A program made the translations under genes and the position numbers. From Leptospiraceae bacterium (lineage in GTDB: Bacteria; Spirochaetota; Leptospiria; Leptospirales; Leptospiraceae), in the NCBI GenBank assembly GCA_024233835.1, contig JACKPC010000003.1, forward strand, positions 32,501-96,500: 64,000 nucleotides of DNA. Reading direction: 5' to 3'. The notes under the pieces are model-generated. The model was not told the origin of the DNA and ran no database searches. It saw only the letters and a list, made by a program, of their open reading frames with translations. The stretch's first letter is position 1; every line of letters begins with the position of its first letter. Shown piece after piece: positions 16,540 to 25,623 of this stretch.

Positions 16540-17154
16540 TTATAGGGAATTTTTAATTTGAATTACGGAAGAAATGAGTTTTATCCAGTCTTCTCTAAGC
16601 TTCTTATAGTAAGAAGGTTTTTCAAAAGCTATAGATTGAATGGCCATCCCTCTCAGAGAAAAGATGGTTAAATTTAAAATAGTTTCAATCGGAAAATCCG
16701 GATGTGTAGATATGAAATGTTTTTTCCAGGCCTCATTCATAGACTTATGAAATTTCTCTAATATAGGTGCAACTTTTTCTCTAAGCTCTTCATCGGTTCT
16801 ACATGCCACATTAAATTCGAGCCAGATATCCCTGTGCCTGCCCGTATAAAATGTAGTCCAGATAAACTGGAAAAGAGCTTGCAGAGGGGCTTTCTTTCCT
16901 TTCATTTTTTCAGCCAGCTCCTGGGTTGTAAAAATTGCTTCTTCTAATATAGTTTCCGCAGCGGCAGCTACCATATCTTTCTTGTTCTGAAAATGGTGCT
17001 GCCAGCCCCCCTTCGAAACACCGGCTTTCTTTAAAATTTCAGAAAGGGAAGCTCCGTGATAACCATATTCTTGCAGACTATCTAAGGTCGCCTGAATCAA
17101 CTTTTCGCGGGTTTCTCTACTTTTTTGTTCCTGCGTTTTTATTGTTTCTATCAT
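16540..17154 (-). CDS. TetR/AcrR-family transcriptional regulator
   Basis: A 204-residue protein. The N-terminal TetR helix-turn-helix is clear: TREKLIQATLDSLQEYGYHG, then SLSEILKKAGVSKGGWQHHF and NKKDMV (residues about 15-65). The C-terminal half is helical and ligand-sensing, of unknown specificity. It is the last gene of a three-gene minus-strand operon. Its ATG comes one base after the stop of the TPP enzyme gene, so translation is likely coupled. A palindrome, ATACCGACCGAACGGTAT, at 20545-20562 heads the operon and resembles TetR-family operators, so autorepression released by a substrate or product is the likely logic. Confidence 0.92.
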   Translation of the reverse strand: MIETIKTQEQKSRETREKLIQATLDSLQEYGYHGASLSEILKKAGVSKGGWQHHFQNKKDMVAAAAETILEEAIFTTQELAEKMKGKKAPLQALFQFIWTTFYTGRHRDIWLEFNVACRTDEELREKVAPILEKFHKSMNEAWKKHFISTHPDFPIETILNLTIFSLRGMAIQSIAFEKPSYYKKLREDWIKLISSVIQIKNSL

Positions 17155-17155
17155 C

Positions 17156-18886
17156 TTAACCCGTAAATTTTCGCTTAAAAGCTCTTCCTACAAAACGAAG
17201 TTTGTCCTCTACCGGAAATTTACCCAGAACGGTTTTTACTACTCCGCTCGTAAAACGAGTTCTTTTGCTATAGTCTATGTCTACATTGACTATGACAGGT
17301 TTATTTTCTTTTGCGACCTTCAAAGCCGAGTTAATCTTATCTGCAATTTCAGAATTTGAAGTAATACTTATATACTCAGCCCCTGTAGCTTCAGCAATAC
17401 CGGATAATTTCACGTCTCCTAAAATGGTACAGGTTTTTCGATTGTAAGGGATTTCCTGACCCTGAGAAATCTGGGAGAGTTCTCCATCACTGAAAACAAA
17501 ATAACAGACTCCCAAGTTATTTCGGCTGGCAGTAATAATTTCCATACAGGTCATGAGAAAGGCTCCATCCCCCACAACTCCTATTACCTGCTTATCCGGA
17601 TTGACGAGTTTAGCACCAATTGTCGCCGGAACACAATAGCCCATACAGTTAAAGTCAGTCGGGCTAATATACTGCCCTTCTTTCAAATTTTGAAATAATT
17701 CAGCGAAGAGAAATGTGTGATTACCATCGTCAACGACCGTTATAGCGTCCTTTTCCAGACCGGAACGCAGGGCTTCAAAAAAGAGGGCCGGATTTACCCT
17801 ATCTGTTCTGTGTTCCTTCCATTCCTGTAGATAGTCCTTTTTATCACGAGCAATTCGCTCCCGTATAAGACGTCCTTCTTTTTTTATACTGATTTTTTTT
17901 AGTTCTTCTAAAAGTAAGGAGAGAACTTCTTTTGCATCTCCTTCTATATTAATCTTACCCGTATAGTTCTTATTAAAAACTTCCGGGTTAATGTCGATGT
18001 GGATTAAGTTTTCAGGAACTCTCGCACCAAAACTTCCTGTGGGAATTTCAGAAAAACGGGTTGCTACAGCTAAGAGACAGTCGCAATTTTTAAATGCATT
18101 CTCGGAAGCAGGAACAGAAGCCCGGCTAAAACCCATGCCTGTGTGCAGGGGGTGTTCCCCAGGAAAAGAACTCAAACCCTGCAAAGTGGTTGATACGGGA
18201 GAGTGCAAAAGTTCAGCGATTTCTATTGAATCGTCCTTGGCTTTTCTTGCCCCCCAACCGAGAAAGATACCCGGATTTTTTGAGTTTAATAATAATCTTG
18301 CGGCTTCTTCAACAAGACTCTTCTCTATCTGAGGATTCCGGCAAGTAGGAACTATGTAACTATCCGGTCTTGCTGTTTCTCCTTCGAAAAGTTGTATGTT
18401 TACAGGAACCTCAATAAAAACGGGGCCGGGTTCTCCGGATATAGCCAGGCGATAAGCTTCAAAGATAGTAGGAATAATTTCACTGTGTCTTTTTATAACA
18501 TAGGTTTTCTTGGTAAGACCCGCAAGGAGTTTTTCCTGATCCAGCTCATGAAGTTGATAACGATTGGAAGTATCTCTACGAATTCCTCCTGAGAAGATGA
18601 GCAGGGGAATCCCATCTAAAAACGCTTCTCCTATTCCGCTCATGGCGTGGGTGATTCCGGCTGCCGGAACGGTTACAAGTACCCCTATGTCTTTTGATGT
18701 CCGGCTAATGGCATCGGCCATAAAAGCAGCACCTCCCTCGTGTGTAACCAGGATAGGTTTTAATTTATTCGATTTTCCTAATTCATCGTATAGTTCCGTA
18801 TTATGAACCCCCGGAATACCGAAAGTAAAACGGACAGGTAATTGTTCGAGTGCATAGGTGACAAGCCAGGCTCCTGTTTTTTTCAT
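17156..18886 (-). CDS. thiamine-diphosphate enzyme of the acetolactate synthase family
   Basis: A 576-residue protein with AAGGAG before the ATG. The N-terminal pyrimidine-binding domain holds the catalytic Glu50 in ILVTHEGGAAFMAD. The central domain includes GWGARKA and the C-terminal one the ThDP motif VVGDGAFLMTCMEI, closing at YFVFSDGELSQ. The usual Asn pair at that spot is Ser-Asp, which can still ligate Mg. It could be a 2-oxoacid decarboxylase, a carboligase or a 2-hydroxyacyl-CoA lyase. There is no small regulatory subunit gene nearby, so valine/isoleucine synthesis is unlikely. It is paired with the FAD dehydrogenase (10-base gap) and the TetR gene, pointing to an inducible catabolic step on an organic acid or ketone. 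Confidence 0.88.
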   Translation of the reverse strand: MKKTGAWLVTYALEQLPVRFTFGIPGVHNTELYDELGKSNKLKPILVTHEGGAAFMADAISRTSKDIGVLVTVPAAGITHAMSGIGEAFLDGIPLLIFSGGIRRDTSNRYQLHELDQEKLLAGLTKKTYVIKRHSEIIPTIFEAYRLAISGEPGPVFIEVPVNIQLFEGETARPDSYIVPTCRNPQIEKSLVEEAARLLLNSKNPGIFLGWGARKAKDDSIEIAELLHSPVSTTLQGLSSFPGEHPLHTGMGFSRASVPASENAFKNCDCLLAVATRFSEIPTGSFGARVPENLIHIDINPEVFNKNYTGKINIEGDAKEVLSLLLEELKKISIKKEGRLIRERIARDKKDYLQEWKEHRTDRVNPALFFEALRSGLEKDAITVVDDGNHTFLFAELFQNLKEGQYISPTDFNCMGYCVPATIGAKLVNPDKQVIGVVGDGAFLMTCMEIITASRNNLGVCYFVFSDGELSQISQGQEIPYNRKTCTILGDVKLSGIAEATGAEYISITSNSEIADKINSALKVAKENKPVIVNVDIDYSKRTRFTSGVVKTVLGKFPVEDKLRFVGRAFKRKFTG

Positions 18887-18896
18887 ATTCTTCTCC

Positions 18897-20528
18897 TTAA
18901 ATTATTTTTCCTGTAATACTACGAGAGGCAATTCGACCGGTTAAAACGCAGCTTCCGAGAAAGGTTCCTTCCAAAGATCCTTTTCCGTGTATTCCTCCAC
19001 CACCGAAACCGGCGGTTTCTCCTATTGCATAAAGACCCGGAATCGGGTTTCCCTCCCGGTTTAATACCCGGCTTTGCAGGTCAGTCTGAATTCCCCCGAG
19101 ACTCTTTCTACTTAAGATAAACTCCCGAATAGCAATAAGGGGATAAGCTTTTTTGTCGTCTATCTTCTGAAATTTACAGGTACGAATTTTATCTCCCCTG
19201 TAAGTTCTAAAATTTGCAATACGTCTCAATTGTTCCTCATTGAAATAGGCTTCTCCTCTATCGATCTGAGCATCATACATGTGTATATCTTCTTTGAAAC
19301 CTTTTGCATCAATCTGAAACCCGTTTATGCTTTTTTCATTCATCTTTTGAATCAACTCATCTAAAGAATGAGCTAAGATAATATCTTTACTTTCCTTAGA
19401 GAGGCGCTTAATTAGTTCTTTATTACCAAATAAGACATCATTTAAAAGCTTTAGCTTCTTCTTATATCTAAAAGCCGTCATGTAATCCGAACCGGAAACG
19501 GCCAATTCTTTAATAGCAATTTTATAATTCAGTACCTGCCAGGAATACTGGGCCTTTGATTTGGAAATTTGTTCGACTACATAGCGGGTGTCTGTATAGC
19601 CCATAAGAGGTAGCGGACCGAAGCGCCTGCCTTCTGCATCCATCCAGAGAGCCGAGCGGGGAGGAACGAGACTTAAGCCATCATTTTCTTTTTGTGCTTC
19701 CGGATGATGAATTCCGGCAGCATAATGCCATTGCTTATCCAGATGGGTAAGCCTTGCTCCCTTAGCTTCTGCTTCTTTATGTAATAAACCATCTGCGAAT
19801 ATATGAGAACCGTTTAATAACGTTTCCGGTGCTTTTCCCCAGTCTTTATACCAGTGGGTTTTCACCATAGAAAGGTCTCCACCACAGATTCCACCGGAAG
19901 CGAGGATTACATTCTCTGAGTTTGCCTCAAATTCTTCTTCAGAACCTTCCATTCTACCGGCACAACCTGTAACTGCATTATTGCTGATAAGCAGTCTTTC
20001 TACCCTGTGATTAAAAAAAACCTGTAAGTTATCTCGTTTCGGATGTGTTTTTAGATACAAAAGAACCTGTTCGATGAGACTATGCCCCGTACCCCAGGTA
20101 ATGTGCCAGCGGGGAACCGAATTACCCGGCCTGAATAAGCCTCTTTCCGGCCAGTTGACGAGAGGAAGAAATTCTACTTTTTTAGCTGTTAGCCAGTCAT
20201 AGATAATTTCCCTGGATTTATCAACATAGAGCTTGGCCCAGCTGAGAGGCAAGTCGTCATTATCTGAAAAGTCTGCAAAGCTTTTCCAGTCAGATAGGGC
20301 AAGTTCCGGGCTATCCTTTATGCCGAGTCTTCTTTGCAGGGGGGTGTCGACAAACAAAATACCACCAAAAGATTTCTTAGCCAGCCCGCCAAAATTTTCT
20401 TCTTTATCCCTGTCGAGTAAAATAACCTTTTTGCCTGCATCCAAAAGTTCTATGGCAGCACTGATACCGGCAAAGCCTCCCCCTGCAATAATAACATCCG
20501 CTTTATATATATTTTTTTCGCTCTTCAT
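18897..20528 (-). CDS. FAD-binding dehydrogenase (fumarate reductase/ketosteroid dehydrogenase-like)
   Basis: About 543 residues from the ATG at 20528, which follows GAGGG; the TTG at 20540 is a poorer start. The N-terminal Rossmann motif is VIIAGGGFAGISAAIELLDA with the acidic end VILLDRD. The C-terminal FAD clamp is AIGETAGFGGGGIHGKGSLE then GTFLGSCVLTGR, typical of the family with flavin dehydrogenases acting on C-C bonds next to a carbonyl. Length and patterns match proteins annotated simply as FAD-binding dehydrogenase. It is the first gene of the operon with the TPP enzyme and TetR, and its start lies 17 bases from the operator-like palindrome. The substrate is unknown. Confidence 0.88.
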   Translation of the reverse strand: MKSEKNIYKADVIIAGGGFAGISAAIELLDAGKKVILLDRDKEENFGGLAKKSFGGILFVDTPLQRRLGIKDSPELALSDWKSFADFSDNDDLPLSWAKLYVDKSREIIYDWLTAKKVEFLPLVNWPERGLFRPGNSVPRWHITWGTGHSLIEQVLLYLKTHPKRDNLQVFFNHRVERLLISNNAVTGCAGRMEGSEEEFEANSENVILASGGICGGDLSMVKTHWYKDWGKAPETLLNGSHIFADGLLHKEAEAKGARLTHLDKQWHYAAGIHHPEAQKENDGLSLVPPRSALWMDAEGRRFGPLPLMGYTDTRYVVEQISKSKAQYSWQVLNYKIAIKELAVSGSDYMTAFRYKKKLKLLNDVLFGNKELIKRLSKESKDIILAHSLDELIQKMNEKSINGFQIDAKGFKEDIHMYDAQIDRGEAYFNEEQLRRIANFRTYRGDKIRTCKFQKIDDKKAYPLIAIREFILSRKSLGGIQTDLQSRVLNREGNPIPGLYAIGETAGFGGGGIHGKGSLEGTFLGSCVLTGRIASRSITGKII

Positions 20529-20544
20529 TTTTACCCTCAAATAA

Positions 20545-20562
20545 ATACCGACCGAACGGTAT
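20545..20562 (-). promoter_or_regulatory. TetR-type operator palindrome at the head of the FAD/TPP/TetR operon
   Basis: ATACCG and CGGTAT form a 6+6 inverted repeat around ACCGAA, with an inner ACCG adding to the likeness of known TetR/AcrR sites. It sits 17-34 bases upstream of the ATG of the first gene, where a bound repressor would block transcription. The binding protein is inferred to be the operon's own TetR. Confidence 0.65.
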
Positions 20563-20788
20563 CTTTTTTATTTTGCAGGCCCATCTGTTATATGCAAGTA
20601 TTTTTTATTTGAGTAGATAGAAAATTTGCACATTCCGAATTGTATTTAGTTATAGATAGGACATCGATAGCTCAATGCCTTTTCTTAGAAAAGTCTCGTA
20701 TTTATTTCTATAAATAGAATTCAGGTTTTTAGTTGACTTTTCTAAAAGTTTTCTTATTATTCAAAATCTACTGAATCGGGGGAATTTA

Positions 20789-21637
20789 TTGGAATTTATC
20801 TCAACAACCAAGCAGGCCATACAGGCAGAGAGGGACAAGAATTACGCCAGAGCGTTTAATCTTTATAACGAAGCCATGAAAACAGCCAGAACGGATGCTA
20901 CCCGTGTAAAAATTCAATCCAGGAAAGCCTGGTGCTTGCACCATGTCGGAAACCACCGGGAAGCCCAGGAGCTTTTTCATACCCTGCTTTCCGAATTTGG
21001 CACAGAGCCCCAATCGTATATCCTGTATTCAACCTACATGATGAAAACCGATAGACTGAAGCAGGCAAGAAACACCCTGAAGAAGGGAGTCGAGCGTTTT
21101 CCCCACCATCTCGAAATTTACCTTGTCCTGGCTTCTTTAATGAAGGACACTGACCGCTCAAACGAAGCCATAGAAGTCTTGAAAAAAGCCCTGTCTATGG
21201 ATTATCTCACCCGCGGGAATGGAATCGAAAGAAAGGACATCTGGGCCGAACTGGGTTATTTATACTTTGAAAGAGGGAATTACAACTCCTGTATTGTGGC
21301 ATTAAAGAAATCCCTTCGTTTGTCGAAAGAAGGGGAGTTTTTACATTATGACCTTCTGGCCAAAGCATATTTAAAAATAAATGACCCGGCCAGTGCTATG
21401 AAATTCATTGAAATGCGACTGAGATTCTTCGGAGACTATGACCCGGAAGACCTGGTCATTAAGGCCCGTGCACACGCAAGACTCGGAGAACATCAATATG
21501 CAACTGCAAATCTTTTACAGGCTTATGCCATAGAAGATTCCCTTTCTCTCAAAAATGAAGACATGGTGGATTTTTCATTCCTCGTTCAAAGTGGATTTTT
21601 TGATACCCTCGAACATTTCGAGTTTGAAGAGAATTGA
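20789..21637 (+). CDS. TPR-repeat protein
   Basis: A 282-residue protein starting at TTG, preceded by GGGGG six bases upstream; no ATG near the homologous start exists. It consists almost wholly of tetratricopeptide repeats, for example QAERDKNYARAFNLYNEAMK, RDIW-like helices, and LGYLYFERGNYNSCIVALKK, about six units in all. It has no signal peptide or membrane segment, so it is a cytoplasmic scaffold. Upstream is the divergent FAD operon. Downstream is a repeat-type hairpin with a T run at 21643, then pgi. The partner is unknown. Confidence 0.85.
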   Translation: MEFISTTKQAIQAERDKNYARAFNLYNEAMKTARTDATRVKIQSRKAWCLHHVGNHREAQELFHTLLSEFGTEPQSYILYSTYMMKTDRLKQARNTLKKGVERFPHHLEIYLVLASLMKDTDRSNEAIEVLKKALSMDYLTRGNGIERKDIWAELGYLYFERGNYNSCIVALKKSLRLSKEGEFLHYDLLAKAYLKINDPASAMKFIEMRLRFFGDYDPEDLVIKARAHARLGEHQYATANLLQAYAIEDSLSLKNEDMVDFSFLVQSGFFDTLEHFEFEEN

Positions 21638-21642
21638 AATAG

Positions 21643-21699
21643 GCGAATCCTCGATGGTTCGCTTATGCTTAAAGAGAAACTCTCGGCTTTTTTAAAGGG
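21643..21699 (+). repeat. dispersed intergenic hairpin repeat, copy A, doubling as terminator
   Basis: GCGAATCC and GGTTCGC pair around a short loop. The unit goes on as TTATGCTTAAAGAGAAACTC and TCGGCTTTTTT. The second half has a small GAGA/TCTC hairpin before a T run, as an intrinsic terminator would. It closes the TPR gene. Nearly the same 55 bases recur at 62874, and the front half at 41495. Confidence 0.7.
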
Positions 21700-21778
21700 A
21701 TACCATTTTTTCTTGTCTTATTGGGCTTATCTGCCAGTATATGTGTAAAAGTATAATTCTAATAAGAAGAAGGTGTTT

Positions 21779-23125
21779 ATGGGGAGTATAAAAATTCAGG
21801 ACAGGTTTTTAAAAGGTTTTATTGAAAAAGAAACATTAAATACCCAGTTACAGGCCGCTTCCAAAGCGAGGGAAATCTTACATGCAGGTTCGGGAAAAGG
21901 CTCTGATTTCCTGGGCTGGGTAAATCTGCCTTTTCAAATTGATTCATCCCTCCTGCAAGATATAGAAGCCGATGTACAAAAGCTAAAAGCTCACTCAGAA
22001 TATCTTGTAGTTGTAGGAATTGGCGGTTCCTACCTCGGAGCCAAAGCTATAATCGAAGCGAATTCCAAAGTCTTTGAATCTTCCTCTAAGGGGCTTAAAG
22101 TTCTTTATGCCGGGCATCATCTTGACTCTGATTATCACGTCCAGCTCCTGGATTTTTTAAAAGATAAGGATTTCTCGGTAAATGTCATTTCTAAATCCGG
22201 CACAACTACCGAACCCGCTCTCGCTTTCCGTTCTCTTTTAAACCTTTTACAAAAAAAATATGGAAAAGATAAAATTCAGGATAGGGTTATTTCTACTACG
22301 GATGCCAAAAAAGGAGCTTTGAAAAAGCTTTCCGATGAACTGGGTTTTAAAACATACGTAATTCCCGATGATGTGGGAGGACGTTATTCGGTTTTGACAC
22401 CGGTAGGTTTATTACCCATTGCTGCTGCCGGAATCGATATACGCGGGTTTGTAGAGGGTGCGAAGTCTATGGCCAAAGAACTGAAAGAAACCCATCGCCC
22501 GGAAAATAATTTGGCCTGCGTGTATGCAGCCTACAGAAACGCTCTCTACCAATCCGGTAAGAAGGTAGAAATCCTGGTAAACTATAATCCCGCACTTCTT
22601 TACGTTTCCGAGTGGTGGAAGCAACTATACGGAGAAAGTGAAGGAAAAGATGGAAAGGGAATTTTTCCTGCCAGTGTAAACTTTACTACAGACCTGCATT
22701 CTTTGGGTCAATATATACAGGAAGGAGAGCGTTTCCTGTTTGAGACGGTTTTGGAAGTCGGAAGTCCAAAGGAAGAGCAGAGCATTGAAGAAGTTGCCGG
22801 GGACCCGGACGGACTGAATTATCTTTCCGGAAAAACTCTGTCCTATGTGAATTCTCGTGCGATAGAAGGAACCAAGCTGGCTCATTACGAAGGGGGAGTT
22901 CCTATCATTGAAATGTCTGTTCCTTCTTTGAATCCGGAAGTCTGCGGAGAACTGGTATACATGTTTGAATACGGCTGCGGAGTTTCGGGTTATATGCTCG
23001 ATGTGAATCCTTTTGATCAACCGGGCGTAGAAGGCTATAAAAATAATATGTTTGCCCTTCTCGGTAAGAAAGGTTATGAAGCGATGAAGGCTGAAGTGGA
23101 AGGTAAATTAAAAAAACTTTCTTAA
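21779..23125 (+). CDS. pgi: glucose-6-phosphate isomerase
   Basis: About 448 residues from the ATG at 21779, which has AGAAGG five bases upstream; a GTG at 21773 is also in frame. It interconverts glucose 6-phosphate and fructose 6-phosphate in the cytoplasm. SIS-domain motifs are clear: VVGIGGSYLGAKAII, VISKSGTTTEPALAFR, and the active-site stretch YGESEGKDGKGIFPASVNFT then DLHSLGQYIQEG. Length is that of the short Firmicute/spirochaete type, not the 550-residue proteobacterial type. It is likely monocistronic, with a hairpin after the stop. Confidence 0.97.
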   Translation: MGSIKIQDRFLKGFIEKETLNTQLQAASKAREILHAGSGKGSDFLGWVNLPFQIDSSLLQDIEADVQKLKAHSEYLVVVGIGGSYLGAKAIIEANSKVFESSSKGLKVLYAGHHLDSDYHVQLLDFLKDKDFSVNVISKSGTTTEPALAFRSLLNLLQKKYGKDKIQDRVISTTDAKKGALKKLSDELGFKTYVIPDDVGGRYSVLTPVGLLPIAAAGIDIRGFVEGAKSMAKELKETHRPENNLACVYAAYRNALYQSGKKVEILVNYNPALLYVSEWWKQLYGESEGKDGKGIFPASVNFTTDLHSLGQYIQEGERFLFETVLEVGSPKEEQSIEEVAGDPDGLNYLSGKTLSYVNSRAIEGTKLAHYEGGVPIIEMSVPSLNPEVCGELVYMFEYGCGVSGYMLDVNPFDQPGVEGYKNNMFALLGKKGYEAMKAEVEGKLKKLS

Positions 23126-23138
23126 ACATTGCATCCCG

Positions 23139-23159
23139 CAACCGACGAATTGTCGGTTG
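23139..23159 (+). terminator. hairpin after pgi
   Basis: CAACCGAC and GTCGGTTG form a perfect 8-bp stem with a 5-base loop, 14 bases after the pgi stop and 19 bases before the next start. No T run follows, so it may be an RNA-processing or partial terminator hairpin. Confidence 0.5.
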
Positions 23160-23177
23160 TGGAAAAAGGAGAATCGT

Positions 23178-23504
23178 ATGCCGGGTCTTATTCTTTTTTT
23201 CTTAATTGCTACTTTGCTAAATTTCCCTGTTTTTTATTATTTTTGCAGGAAGTTAGAGATTAAGCGCTACATTTATATTGTTCTTACGGCTTTCGGTTTT
23301 TATATTGCAAACGCCGTTTTAATGACAGGCTATGTGGTTCTTACCGGTATAAAAACGGCTTCATTTGAAACACTTCTTGAATGGGTAGGTGGTTCGGCCT
23401 GGATAATGCTGGTGTTCTTACCTTATTATACACCTCTTATATTCGGAGTATCCTATATACTATACAGATACTGGCAGAAAAAAGAAGCAGAAAGCAGAGA
23501 ATAA
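23178..23504 (+). CDS. small membrane protein, unknown function
   Basis: About 108 residues from the ATG at 23178, which has AAAGGAG six bases upstream; a TTG further up is inside the hairpin. Three hydrophobic segments are visible at about residues 3-22, 32-55 and 75-98, with a basic and acidic C-terminal tail (RYWQKKEAESRE). I do not recognise the family. It follows pgi on the same strand and is convergent with the EEP hydrolase gene, only one base apart. Confidence 0.65.
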   Translation: MPGLILFFLIATLLNFPVFYYFCRKLEIKRYIYIVLTAFGFYIANAVLMTGYVVLTGIKTASFETLLEWVGGSAWIMLVFLPYYTPLIFGVSYILYRYWQKKEAESRE

Positions 23505-23505
23505 C

Positions 23506-24261
23506 CTACTCCCGGATTCGAAAGGAAAAACAGAGAGGATAATGATCTGAACTTCGAATATCAAACAACACTTCCTGTTCTTTGACTTCGAGTTCTCTTG
23601 TAAAAATATAATCCAGGACAAGCCGTCTTTTATCATTGGCAAAATTCACCTCATTTAATTGAGACTCAAGACAATTAGCAACAAGAATTTGTTTTCGCTT
23701 CGGATTCCAGGTATTAAAATCTCCGGCTAAAACTACAGGCCCTTTATGCTGTTGTATCAGATGAAAAATCTGGTCTATTTGCTTCTGGAATGATCGGTTT
23801 AAGCGAAAATTAATCAGATGAGTATTTACTATCAGGAAGGGCTTGGTCGATTCCATAATCCGGTAATAAGAAAAGAGAGAAGATTTGGGAGTCAATAAAA
23901 AAGGCTCTTTAACAGGACCGTGCAGGTTAATGGAAGAAATATCGCTAATATCGGAACCAATCAGGATTCCGTAGGAATTGCCGGCAGGGCGGAAATGAAA
24001 ACTCTCTCCGAAAGTCCATTGCATTTCCCTGTTATAGGCTTCGAGAATGGCTTTGCGATGATTCAGTTTAACTTCCTGCAATAGGAAAAGATCGTATCGC
24101 TCTTTCAATTGCTTAAAATCAGAACTCCAGTTTCTCTTTTTGCTTTTGAATATATTCCAGACGATTACCCGGTATTCCTTTCCCGGAACAAATGAGGAAG
24201 AAGAAGACTTCCCCAAGCGAATCACATTGTCAGTCGAAGTATTTTTTGAAAGCGCCAACAT
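23506..24261 (-). CDS. endonuclease/exonuclease/phosphatase (EEP) family hydrolase
   Basis: A 251-residue protein with the full EEP motif set: Asn in VIVWNIFK, Glu in LFLLQEVKLN, LIVNTHLINF, VVLAGDFNTWN (catalytic Asp and Asn), LDYIFTR and SSDHYPLCF (catalytic His). These enzymes use Mg to cut phosphodiesters or phosphomonoesters in DNA, RNA, lipids or inositides. No signal peptide is evident; the first 30 residues are Ser-rich and not conserved-looking. The substrate cannot be told from sequence. Upstream it is divergent from the 2OG-oxygenase-like gene. Confidence 0.85.
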   Translation of the reverse strand: MLALSKNTSTDNVIRLGKSSSSSFVPGKEYRVIVWNIFKSKKRNWSSDFKQLKERYDLFLLQEVKLNHRKAILEAYNREMQWTFGESFHFRPAGNSYGILIGSDISDISSINLHGPVKEPFLLTPKSSLFSYYRIMESTKPFLIVNTHLINFRLNRSFQKQIDQIFHLIQQHKGPVVLAGDFNTWNPKRKQILVANCLESQLNEVNFANDKRRLVLDYIFTRELEVKEQEVLFDIRSSDHYPLCFSFRIRE

Positions 24262-24398
24262 AAAAGCCCCAGTTTTTAATCTACCAGTTGCCTGGCTTGC
24301 AAATATCCCCTGTCCTATTCTATATAAGGAAATGAAAAAGAAAAGTTGAAATTTCTTTACTTCCTGATTAAAAAAATCATAGTTTAGAGAATTGTCCC

Positions 24399-25247
24399 AT
24401 GTACAGCCTAAAACACCTTCATTCTATAGATGCAGAGAAACTCAAAGACCTTGTGTTTGCCGGGGAAATTTTATGTATAAAACCCTGTGCAGAAAGTAAA
24501 GCCTTTGTTCGCTATGCCTACAATCACTTAAGAAAAACTTTCGTTCCTTATTCTCCCCGAAAGGCTGAGTTTTCCTTATCCGATGCTTCTCATTTTCAAT
24601 TGTCACAAAAATTAAAAGAGGATTTTTCCAACTCAAAAGATTCCTGGTTTTATATACAAAACATTCTTTCCGTCTTAAATTTTCAGCTTGGAGACCTATT
24701 TTTTGACATACCCAGGCTGCGAATTCTCAGCACAAAGGCCCATTATATTCCCGAAGCAGAGCCTGCTTTTTATCTGCACCGGGATAGCTGGTATGCCAAC
24801 CCAAAAGCTCAGTTGAATTTCTGGATTCCCCTTCATGATATGAAATATGAGACGTCTTCCTTTTCTTTTTTTCCGGAGTATTTCCAAAAAAGTATTCAAA
24901 ATCAATCCTCAGAATTTCAATATTCCTCCTGGAAGAAGAGCGGAGGTTTTCAGGCCATTTCTCAGGAAGGGAGGATTTATCCCGGTTTTTTGGAAGCACC
25001 GGAAGGCTCGTTTGAACTCAAGATATCCTGTTCCAAAGGCTCAATTCTCGTGTTCTCCTCCTCGCATTTGCACGGAACGAGACCGAATCATTCTTTGAAG
25101 ACCCGTCTGAGTCTTGATTTTCGCGTGGTAAGTAAATCGGACTTCGAGTCTAAAAAGGGAGCTCCGGATCCGGATAATGAATCGAAGGGAACTGCTCTTC
25201 TGGATTATCGCAACGCTGTTAGCTTTCAGAAATTTTTTCTCGTATAA
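24399..25247 (+). CDS. 2-oxoglutarate/Fe(II) dioxygenase-like protein
   Basis: A 282-residue protein. The double-stranded beta-helix signature is visible: YLHRDSWYANP gives the H-x-D pair (His127, Asp129), and GSILVFSSSHLHGTRPNHS gives the distal His (His225 or 223). The Arg for 2-oxoglutarate is likely Arg236 in KTRLSLDFRVV. The layout QLNFWIPLHDM between the two halves is as in phytanoyl-CoA-type hydroxylases. It should hydroxylate a small molecule or a peptide side chain, but no neighbour names the substrate. The start ATG has no strong ribosome site. Confidence 0.65.
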   Translation: MYSLKHLHSIDAEKLKDLVFAGEILCIKPCAESKAFVRYAYNHLRKTFVPYSPRKAEFSLSDASHFQLSQKLKEDFSNSKDSWFYIQNILSVLNFQLGDLFFDIPRLRILSTKAHYIPEAEPAFYLHRDSWYANPKAQLNFWIPLHDMKYETSSFSFFPEYFQKSIQNQSSEFQYSSWKKSGGFQAISQEGRIYPGFLEAPEGSFELKISCSKGSILVFSSSHLHGTRPNHSLKTRLSLDFRVVSKSDFESKKGAPDPDNESKGTALLDYRNAVSFQKFFLV

Positions 25248-25294
25248 ATTTAATTCTATTTGTCAGAAATCTTTCCTCCTGATTAGTAAGGCTT

Positions 25295-25600
25295 ATGGCC
25301 ATCCAAAATCAAAGCTGTTTTTTAGAATTTACTCTTCTGGAAAATGAAGGTATCTCAAGCCTATGGAAACGATATATTTTAAGTTCCGAAGCAAGGCTTC
25401 TATTGGAATGGTTGCAAAATAAAGAAACCTTAAAAAGATCGGTAATATCACAGAAAACAAATAAGCATGGGAAATCTTCCAAATATTATACTGTAGATTT
25501 ATTTCTGTACAGAAATATTTCGAGCCCCAAATATCACTTAACAGATTCTTCTCTAAAAGAACTGGCGAATCGGGGATTCATCGAATTTCAGTATAAATAA
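25295..25600 (+). CDS. hypothetical protein
   Basis: A 101-residue soluble, basic protein without signal peptide or recognised motif. Its end, YHLTDSSLKELANRGFIEFQYK, looks like the wing and last helix of a winged-helix fold, and LLEWLQNKETLKRSVISQKT could be the earlier helices, so a small DNA-binding protein is possible. It lies 23 bases before the REC-HDOD gene on the same strand and may be co-transcribed with it. Confidence 0.6.
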   Translation: MAIQNQSCFLEFTLLENEGISSLWKRYILSSEARLLLEWLQNKETLKRSVISQKTNKHGKSSKYYTVDLFLYRNISSPKYHLTDSSLKELANRGFIEFQYK

Positions 25601-25623
25601 ATTTTCCCCTGACAAGAGAAACG

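Noticed and set aside
17156..18886. Call as biosynthetic acetolactate synthase (ilvB)
   Set aside because: No regulatory subunit or ilv genes are nearby, and the operon context is a TetR-controlled FAD dehydrogenase.
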